Source: an uncultured beta proteobacterium (GTDB lineage Bacteria; Pseudomonadota; Gammaproteobacteria; Burkholderiales; Burkholderiaceae). From it: a DNA stretch of 12,759 nt. Location: NCBI GenBank assembly GCA_903845455.1, contig CAIMXN010000209.1, positions 1-12,759 of the forward strand, read 5' to 3'. The position numbers and the translations under genes were made by a program. The notes below the pieces were generated by a model. It had not been told where the DNA came from and ran no database searches. It saw nothing but the letters and a program-made list of their open reading frames with translations. This document shows, piece after piece, positions 7,634 to 12,759 of the stretch; position 1 is the first letter of the stretch; every line of letters starts with the position of its first letter.

Positions 7634-8293
7634 ATGACTGCAATTGAGATTCCTGTACCCAAAAAGCGCATGAAGCGCGAAGATCGTGAGCGCGAGATTG
7701 TGAAGGCGGCGGTTGCATTCTTTGCGGAAGTTGGTCTTGATGGCGATACACGTGAACTTGCTAAACGTTTAGGTGTAACCCAGTCTCTGATATTTCGGTA
7801 CTTTCCCACTAAGGCTGCGCTGATAGAGCGGGTCTACCAAGAAGTCTATGTGGATCGTTGGAATCCGTATTGGGAAACCATCATTACTGACCGTAATGTC
7901 TCACTAAACGACCGACTCTTAATGCTTTATAAGGACTATGCCAGAGTTGCCCTTACATACGATTGGGTCCGCATTTTCATGTTTTCTGGTTTGCGGGGTG
8001 TTGACATTAATACTCGCTACCTTAACTTCTTAAGAAGTCGTGTCTTGGCCCCAATTGCTTCAGAGTTACGTGCTGAACTAGGTTTACCAGGCTTTGAAGA
8101 GGTTCCCTTGCAGGAGGAGGAGGTAGAGCTGGTATGGGGTATTAATGCCCGCGTTTTCTATCTTGGCCAAAGGCAATGGATTTTTGATTCACCGCTTGTT
8201 CTGGACGTTGACGCCATCATTGAGCAAACCATCACATCCTTTATGTATGGTGCAAAAGAGATTGTTCCTAAGCTGATTTTAGGTAAAAAGTAA
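7634..8293 (+). CDS. TetR/AcrR-family transcriptional regulator
   Basis: A 219-residue protein with an N-terminal DNA-binding domain. A basic region (KKRMKREDRER) leads into helix 1 (about 20-35). The helix-turn-helix is ELAKRLGVTQSLIFRYFPTKAAL (about 41-63), a near-textbook TetR signature. The C-terminal 150 residues are the variable ligand-binding and dimerisation region, with several aromatic residues that could line a pocket for a small organic effector. The ribosome-binding site is weak, and the gene starts 18 bp after the oxidoreductase, suggesting coupling to upstream translation. Being inside the block and next to palindromes at 5597-5630 and 8334-8351, it is the obvious candidate local repressor, released by the substrate or an intermediate. 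This is inference. Confidence 0.92.
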   Translation: MTAIEIPVPKKRMKREDREREIVKAAVAFFAEVGLDGDTRELAKRLGVTQSLIFRYFPTKAALIERVYQEVYVDRWNPYWETIITDRNVSLNDRLLMLYKDYARVALTYDWVRIFMFSGLRGVDINTRYLNFLRSRVLAPIASELRAELGLPGFEEVPLQEEEVELVWGINARVFYLGQRQWIFDSPLVLDVDAIIEQTITSFMYGAKEIVPKLILGKK

Positions 8294-8306
8294 GGGTTTA
8301 CACTTA

Positions 8307-8335
8307 TTGATATAGATCAAATGATTACTTATAAA
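8307..8335 (+). promoter_or_regulatory. Sigma70-like promoter for the second flavin reductase/LLM operon
   Basis: TTGATA (8307-8312) and TATAAA (8330-8335) are each one base from consensus and are separated by exactly 17 bp. Transcription would start near 8342, inside the palindrome at 8334-8351, giving a leader of about 50 nt. An alternative pair, TTTACA (8297-8302) and AATGAT (8320-8325), also has a 17-bp spacer but a poorer -10. Confidence 0.6.
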
Positions 8336-8351
8336 TGATCAATTGATCATT
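8334..8351. promoter_or_regulatory. 18-bp perfect palindromic operator over the promoter start site
   Basis: AATGATCAATTGATCATT is a perfect palindrome with the core TGATCA-AT-TGATCA, the same architecture as in the divergent region. It overlaps the last bases of the predicted -10 element and the predicted start of transcription, the classic position for a repressor that blocks RNA polymerase. It lies 40 bp after the TetR gene and 44 bp before the flavin reductase start. Confidence 0.7.
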
Positions 8352-8395
8352 AGGTCATTTTAATGTAATTAAATCTATAAAAGGTTGGAGACAAT

Positions 8396-8896
8396 ATGCA
8401 GTTAGAGGTCTGCGGTGACAAGCTTGACTCAAGAGAACTGCGCAACGTGCTGGGGTGTTTTGGTACAGGCGTTACGGTTGTCACTACTTTGGATAATGAT
8501 GGACAAAAAGTGGGGTTAACTGCCAATTCATTTAGCTCGGTCTCTTTGGACCCGCCCATTGTTCTATGGAGCCTGTCTAAACAATCGAAAAGCGTGAATG
8601 CATTTATGCAGTCCTCTAGATTCGTCATTAATGTACTTTCGATGGAGCAATTGCCTCTATCGAAGCAATTCTCACAACCCTTAGATGATCGATTTATCGG
8701 TGTTAGTAGCAGCGAGGGCTTAGGCAGCCTACCGGTATTAAATGATTGTGCTGCGAATATTGAGTGCAGGGCAGTAAGCTCTCAAGAGGTCGGTGATCAC
8801 ATTCTATTTTTAGGTCAAATTGAGCGCTATAACTACTTAGAAAAAGAAACTTTACTTTTTTGTAACGGGGCTTATGCAAAAGCGGTTCAGGTTTAA
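8396..8896 (+). CDS. Flavin reductase (DIM6/NTAB family), partner of the LLM monooxygenase
   Basis: A 166-residue paralogue of the leftward flavin reductase. It shares LRNVLGCFGTGVTVVTT (about 15-31), GLTANSFSSVSLDPPIVLWS (40-59), FVINVLS (76-82) and GDHILFLGQIERY (133-145), the conserved split-barrel flavin-binding elements. It would use NAD(P)H to reduce FMN or FAD and hand it to an oxygenase. It lies 44 bp before the LLM gene in the same direction, the usual pairing for a two-component monooxygenase. A GGAG site precedes the ATG. It has its own promoter and operator immediately upstream, so expression is likely tied to substrate presence. A frame on the opposite strand across this gene has no recognisable features. 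Confidence 0.93.
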   Translation: MQLEVCGDKLDSRELRNVLGCFGTGVTVVTTLDNDGQKVGLTANSFSSVSLDPPIVLWSLSKQSKSVNAFMQSSRFVINVLSMEQLPLSKQFSQPLDDRFIGVSSSEGLGSLPVLNDCAANIECRAVSSQEVGDHILFLGQIERYNYLEKETLLFCNGAYAKAVQV

Positions 8897-8907
8897 TACA
8901 GTTTTTA

Positions 8908-8915
8908 TTGATCAA
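8908..8915. promoter_or_regulatory. Single TTGATCAA half-operator between flavin reductase and LLM genes
   Basis: An 8-bp palindrome containing one TGATCA unit lies in the 44-bp gap before the LLM gene. It has only one copy of the unit found twice in each full operator. TGATCA also occurs several times inside genes here, so this may be chance. Confidence 0.2.
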
Positions 8916-8940
8916 CATTTATTTGTAAACGGAAAATAAT

Positions 8941-10032
8941 ATGAAATACAGTACTTTTATGATGCCTCTTCATCCTCCAGGACGTAATCTATTGGAGACT
9001 TTGCAGGAGGATCAAGAAGCTATTATTTTGGCCGATAAGCTTGGCTTTTCCGAAGCATACGTTGGTGAGCACGTTACTGACGCCGCTGAGACCGTCACTT
9101 CTTCTATGATCTTTTTGGCAACCTTAATTAGCCAAACTAAGAACATTAAGCTTTGTACAGGCACGATTAACTTACCAAATTCACACCCTGCAAACGTGGC
9201 AGCACAAGCAGCCATGCTTGACCATCTTCTACAAGGCCGCTTCATCATGGGTATTAGCCCAGGCGGTTTAATGTCAGATGCAGAAGTGTTTGGTAACTAT
9301 GACAGAGATCGCAATGCGATGTTTGTTGAAGGCATCAATATGGTGTTGAAGATTTGGGAGTCTGAGCCACCTTACAATATTAAAGGCGACTACTGGAATA
9401 TCTCAGTTGAAAAAACCATGATTCCAGAAATTGGCCAAGGTTTCATCATGAAGCCATTCCAAAAACCCCATCCATTGATCGTTGGCACTGCAGTAGCGCC
9501 ATTTTCTAAAGGTGTCACGGAGATGGCAAAGCGTGGCTGGCAGCCTATTTCAGCACCATTCTTACTCCCTGAGTGGGTCAAGACCCATTGGCCAAAATAT
9601 GTTGAAGGCCGCGAAGCAGTTGGTGCAGTTGCTCATCCTGATGAATGGCGTATTGCTAAAAGTATTTTTGTTGCTGATGACGAAGCAACGGCACAGCGTT
9701 ATGCCTATGAAGAGGGCGGACCATATCATTTCTACTTCAAGCAATTGGTACGTAAATTAGTGACTGGTGGCGGTCGCAGCAATTTGTTCAAATTAGATCA
9801 AAATATGCCTGATTCAGATCTCACTCCAGAGTATGTAACCAAGAAATTGGTGCTTGCCGGTACCGTAAATTCAGTTGTGGATCAAATTTTGGCCTTTAGA
9901 GAGCATGTAGGAGATTTCGGCCAATTGTTATATGCTTGTCATGATTGGATGGATCCTAAATTGGCAAAACGTTCAATGGAGCTATTTGCTACTGAGGTAA
10001 TGCCAAGAGTCAATGCCGCAATTAAGGCGTAG
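8941..10032 (+). CDS. LLM-class flavin-dependent monooxygenase (luciferase-like)
   Basis: A 363-residue luciferase-like TIM-barrel enzyme. Signatures include GFSEAYVGEH (35-44), the HP...AAMLDHLLQGRFIMGISPGG block (82-109) and a C-terminal GT.N.V..QI..F..H segment seen across LLM enzymes. These proteins take reduced FMN from a separate reductase and use O2 to hydroxylate, epoxidise, desulfonate or insert oxygen next to a ketone. Its N-terminal half resembles proteins annotated as limonene monooxygenase-type. Type II Baeyer-Villiger enzymes such as the diketocamphane monooxygenases are of similar size, so a ketone-to-lactone reaction is one option. It directly follows a flavin reductase gene, which supports a two-component system. 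The ribosome-binding site (GGAAAA) is modest. The true substrate is unknown. Confidence 0.92.
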   Translation: MKYSTFMMPLHPPGRNLLETLQEDQEAIILADKLGFSEAYVGEHVTDAAETVTSSMIFLATLISQTKNIKLCTGTINLPNSHPANVAAQAAMLDHLLQGRFIMGISPGGLMSDAEVFGNYDRDRNAMFVEGINMVLKIWESEPPYNIKGDYWNISVEKTMIPEIGQGFIMKPFQKPHPLIVGTAVAPFSKGVTEMAKRGWQPISAPFLLPEWVKTHWPKYVEGREAVGAVAHPDEWRIAKSIFVADDEATAQRYAYEEGGPYHFYFKQLVRKLVTGGGRSNLFKLDQNMPDSDLTPEYVTKKLVLAGTVNSVVDQILAFREHVGDFGQLLYACHDWMDPKLAKRSMELFATEVMPRVNAAIKA

Positions 10033-10062
10033 TGTGTTGTGAGCACTAATAAGGGGTGGTCT

Positions 10063-11085
10063 ATGAATTTGAAACACTTACTAATGAAGTCTGCACTTTT
10101 AATCATGGCAGCCCTATGTTGGCAGTCAGCATTTGCAGCAGGTGAGGTAAAGCTGGATCCCGATAACACCGTTTATAAAAGAATGGTGACACAAGGTCCA
10201 GCAACTCCTTTTATCGAGACACTTTATAAGTGCCCCGTAACGGTTGCCAACCATCGCCTGAGTTCGGTTGGAAAAATTACCGCAACAGATGGCACTGTGA
10301 TCATTGTTCCAGCAGAAACAGCTCTGCAAAAAGGGCTTGGCCCTAAGAGCGTTGATTTATATAGTGAGTGCGCGCAGATTACTCCCAAGAACACTTCCGA
10401 GGTATCTACTCAAGATGTGCCAGTGGTAGTTGTAGATCCAGATGGTGAAGTCATCACCGGCTACATCGTTGCTGATAACTATTATGAGATGTGGGTCAAT
10501 GGCAAGTTAGTTTCAGTAGATAACACCCCATACACTCCTTTTAATTCTGCGATTGTAAAGTTCAAAGTGAAGCGCCCATACACCATGGCTTTTTTATTGG
10601 TGGATTGGGATGAGCACTTAGGTTTAGGAATGGAGCAGTTCCCTGTACCCGTTACTGAAAAAACCAGTCAGTGGTATCCCGGTGATGGTGGTTTAATTGC
10701 CAAGTTTAGTGATGGCACGATGACGGATAGTTCATGGAAGGCACAGACCTTTTATATTGCACCTTTAAATGATCCGTCTGAGGTGGTAGAAAAAGGCAAT
10801 GTGCACGATACGCCTTTAAAAGGCCGCGTTCATCCATTCGCCAAGAAGCCCGATTGCAAAGATCAATGCTTTGCAATTCATTACCCCATTCCAGAAAACT
10901 GGCAATCTAAACGCTTTAATGATTTGAACTGGCCACGAGCTTGGGAGTACACCGATGAAGATATCGGTGTGAATGCCTTGCCTGCCTATACGCGCTATCC
11001 TGAAATATTCTCTGGTGCTAGATGGATTTGGACTCAAAATTTAGTACTTGATAACGTAGTCATTGCTCGTAAAACCGTTCGATAG
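10063..11085 (+). CDS. Secreted protein with probable galactose-binding-like (jelly-roll) domains, function unknown
   Basis: I place the start at the ATG at 10063 rather than the GTG at 10039. AAGGGG precedes this ATG by seven bases and the protein then begins directly with a Sec signal peptide, cleaved after SAFA (residue 25), giving 340 residues. There is no catalytic motif. VADNYYEMWVNGKLV (136-150) with TDSSWKAQTFYIAP (221-234), and later RFNDLNWPRAWEY (284-296) with ARWIWTQN (319-326) and VVIARKTV, resemble the ligand-side strands of galactose-binding-like folds attached to sugar-active enzymes. This suggests two such modules in tandem, without an enzyme domain. Four cysteines in the mature part (57, 103, 265, 269) could form disulfides, fitting a periplasmic or exported location. 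It lies 30 bp after the LLM gene and 51 bp before an oxidoreductase. Binding or presenting a glycosylated or polyhydroxy substrate is a guess. Confidence 0.85.
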   Translation: MNLKHLLMKSALLIMAALCWQSAFAAGEVKLDPDNTVYKRMVTQGPATPFIETLYKCPVTVANHRLSSVGKITATDGTVIIVPAETALQKGLGPKSVDLYSECAQITPKNTSEVSTQDVPVVVVDPDGEVITGYIVADNYYEMWVNGKLVSVDNTPYTPFNSAIVKFKVKRPYTMAFLLVDWDEHLGLGMEQFPVPVTEKTSQWYPGDGGLIAKFSDGTMTDSSWKAQTFYIAPLNDPSEVVEKGNVHDTPLKGRVHPFAKKPDCKDQCFAIHYPIPENWQSKRFNDLNWPRAWEYTDEDIGVNALPAYTRYPEIFSGARWIWTQNLVLDNVVIARKTVR

Positions 11086-11136
11086 ATTTCAGTTTATAGC
11101 TTGTGAATTTGATATTAAAAATATAAAGGTGGAGAC

Positions 11137-12201
11137 ATGAAACAAATTAATCTTGGCATTATTGGTGCTGGTTGGTGTGGCGGCATTCGTACGGAGGCTG
11201 CGAGAGCAAGCGCCTTGGTAAAGGATATTCATATTGCCGAGACTAATGAACTTCGCTTAAAAGAGATGGCTGATCTGGTAGAGGCTAAAACCGCCACCAC
11301 AGATTACCGTGACATTTTAAAAATCAAAGATATCGACGCGATCATTATTTCTGCTACACCAGAAACAACCCATTTTCCAATGGCGCGCGATGCTTTGTTA
11401 GCAGGTAAGCACGTCTTTTTGGAAAAACCGATCGCTATAGAGTTGGAAGAGGCTGATGAGCTTATTGCGCTCGCTAAAAAATCCAATCTTAAATTTACGA
11501 TTGGCTATTCACAGCGTTTCAATCCTAAGTTTGCATATGTAAAAAAATCGATTACTTCAGGTGCTATCGGTAAGCCGGTTACTGTTTTGGTGAGTCGCCA
11601 TATCACAAGAAGCTTAGGTAAAAAGATCTGCGGTCGCGTGAAATTATCACCAGCTGCTATGGAGTCAACGCATGATCTCGATTTTGTATTCTGGTGCTTA
11701 GAGCCAGCAAAGCCAGTAAAAGTCTATTCACAAGTCAATTACGGCGCTATGCGTGAATCAACCGGTGCAGATATTCCGGACTCACAATGGATCACTGTCA
11801 CGATGGATAGCGGTTTATCTTTCGTGGTTGGTGGTGGCTGGAGCTTGCCATTAGGTTACCCTAATTTTTCAACCACTTGGATTGAATTTATTGGCACTGA
11901 GGGTGCTGTGATGGTGGACGATAGCCATAAAGATGTGGTGATTAATACTGTAGAAAAAGGCATGCAATTGCCGATGTCCACTATGCCCGGTGAAAAGGTT
12001 GATCACGTTTTTGCTGGACCAATGGCTTCCGAGACGGTGCACTTTATTGAGGCTGTTGCCTTTGATCGTCCCGTATTGGTCACTGGTGAGCAGGCTCGCA
12101 CAGTCATGGAAGTCTATATGGCTGCGGATTTATCTGCTGAAACGGGTGATCCTGTTTACCTGCCGCTCTCTGAGGAGAAGTTAAAGCTGGTTGCAGGTTA
12201 A
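11137..12201 (+). CDS. Gfo/Idh/MocA-family NAD(P)-dependent oxidoreductase (second copy)
   Basis: A 354-residue oxidoreductase. GAGWCG (10-15) is the dinucleotide-binding glycine motif, ATPETTHF (73-80) follows the Rossmann strand, and LEKPIA (95-100) holds the conserved lysine. GYSQRFNP begins the C-terminal domain, and STHDLDFVFW carries the histidine-aspartate usually near the active site. An excellent AAGGTGGAGAC ribosome-binding site lies just before the ATG. The next gene begins two bases after its stop and encodes a related enzyme, so the two are coupled and may act on consecutive or alternative substrates, or form a hetero-oligomer. The substrate is unknown; sugar-like or cyclitol-like molecules are most frequent in the family. 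Confidence 0.93.
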   Translation: MKQINLGIIGAGWCGGIRTEAARASALVKDIHIAETNELRLKEMADLVEAKTATTDYRDILKIKDIDAIIISATPETTHFPMARDALLAGKHVFLEKPIAIELEEADELIALAKKSNLKFTIGYSQRFNPKFAYVKKSITSGAIGKPVTVLVSRHITRSLGKKICGRVKLSPAAMESTHDLDFVFWCLEPAKPVKVYSQVNYGAMRESTGADIPDSQWITVTMDSGLSFVVGGGWSLPLGYPNFSTTWIEFIGTEGAVMVDDSHKDVVINTVEKGMQLPMSTMPGEKVDHVFAGPMASETVHFIEAVAFDRPVLVTGEQARTVMEVYMAADLSAETGDPVYLPLSEEKLKLVAG

Positions 12202-12203
12202 CC

Positions 12204-12759
12204 ATGCGTGATCGTCAGGCAAAAAACATTGGTTTAGCCATTGTTGGGGCGGGTCGCGTCGGATTATTTCGGGGTGAAGTTGCCGCTAGGCACGCTCAAG
12301 TTGGCTGGATCGGGATTGCAGAAAAGAATCCGGAGAGGGCAAAGTTTGTTGCCGAGAAATTAAAGGCGGATTTTGTTACCTCCGACTATCGGGAATTGCT
12401 GAACCGTCCCGAGGTGAATGCTACCATTATTTCAACGGATGAGCATTTGCACGTTGATCCCATTTTGGCGGCAGTAGAGCGCAAACATTCCTTGATGATC
12501 GAAAAGCCTTTGGCAACCGACTTGGGTGATTCAGCTAGGGTACTAAAAGCCATTCAAGAGGCGGGTGTGGATGCTGTGGTTGGCTATACACAGCGTTTTC
12601 GTAGGCGCTGGCTCGCTGCCAAAGAAAAAGTCAGCACGGGTCAGCTTGGAGATGTCACATTGGTTTCTTCTAGGGCGTTCATGAACCGCCTGGTCGCAAT
12701 TGATAATTACAAGCGCACCGATCACCCTGAAAAAATATCACCCATGGTGATATCCGGAA
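12204..12759 (+). CDS. Gfo/Idh/MocA-family oxidoreductase (third copy), N-terminal part; 3' end outside window
   Basis: The frame opens with ATG at 12204, two bases after the previous stop, and stays open to the window edge, giving 185 residues. AIVGAGRVGLF contains the dinucleotide-binding GAGRVG motif, and MIEKPLATD contains the catalytic EKP motif. GYTQRFRRRW matches the GYSQRFNP position of the upstream neighbour. The fragment ends at KISPMVISG, just before the usual active-site histidine region. It is related to, but clearly not a recent copy of, the preceding gene. The ribosome-binding site is weak, so translational coupling is likely. Confidence 0.92.
   Translation, partial: MRDRQAKNIGLAIVGAGRVGLFRGEVAARHAQVGWIGIAEKNPERAKFVAEKLKADFVTSDYRELLNRPEVNATIISTDEHLHVDPILAAVERKHSLMIEKPLATDLGDSARVLKAIQEAGVDAVVGYTQRFRRRWLAAKEKVSTGQLGDVTLVSSRAFMNRLVAIDNYKRTDHPEKISPMVISG

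Noticed and set aside
10039..10062. GTG start for the secreted protein giving eight extra residues
   Set aside because: The extension would put polar residues ahead of the signal peptide and lacks a good ribosome-binding site, while the ATG at 10063 has AAGGGG at proper distance.

Overview
The window is a gene-dense, moderate-GC stretch of a bacterial chromosome. Protein style, gene content and codon use suggest a freshwater betaproteobacterium (Burkholderiales, Polynucleobacter-like). This placement comes from recognising protein families, not from a marker gene. No rRNA, tRNA, insertion sequence, phage gene or CRISPR array is visible. No stretch longer than about 300 bases lacks a gene.

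Layout. The left edge (1-408, +) is the end of an acyl-CoA synthetase. It converges on a leftward block of five genes (5570 down to 417): a flavin reductase, a DHA2-type MFS transporter, a small four-helix membrane protein, an outer-membrane channel-like protein of the phenol-degradation meta-pathway family, and an IlvD/Edd-type Fe-S dehydratase. The middle three are tightly coupled (ATGA and TAATG overlaps). A 215-bp divergent intergenic region (5571-5785) carries a large palindrome. To its right lies a rightward block running off the window: a PcaD-like alpha/beta hydrolase, a Gfo/Idh/MocA oxidoreductase, a TetR-type regulator, a second flavin reductase, a luciferase-like (LLM) flavin-dependent monooxygenase, a secreted protein with probable jelly-roll sugar-binding-like domains, and two more Gfo/Idh/MocA oxidoreductases, the last cut by the window edge.

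How the genes may work together. The LLM enzyme with its flavin reductase looks like a two-component FMNH2-dependent monooxygenase. A PcaD-like hydrolase, three NAD(P)-dependent oxidoreductases, a dehydratase, an MFS permease and an outer-membrane channel surround it. This reads as a complete uptake and catabolic locus for an organic compound that must be oxygenated, hydrolysed and dehydrogenated. The substrate cannot be read from the sequence. Two palindromes sharing the core TGATCA-NN-TGATCA lie upstream of the two flavin reductase genes. One sits on the -10 and start region of a good sigma70-like promoter. I infer that both are operators of the TetR-type repressor encoded between them, making the whole divergent locus one regulon.
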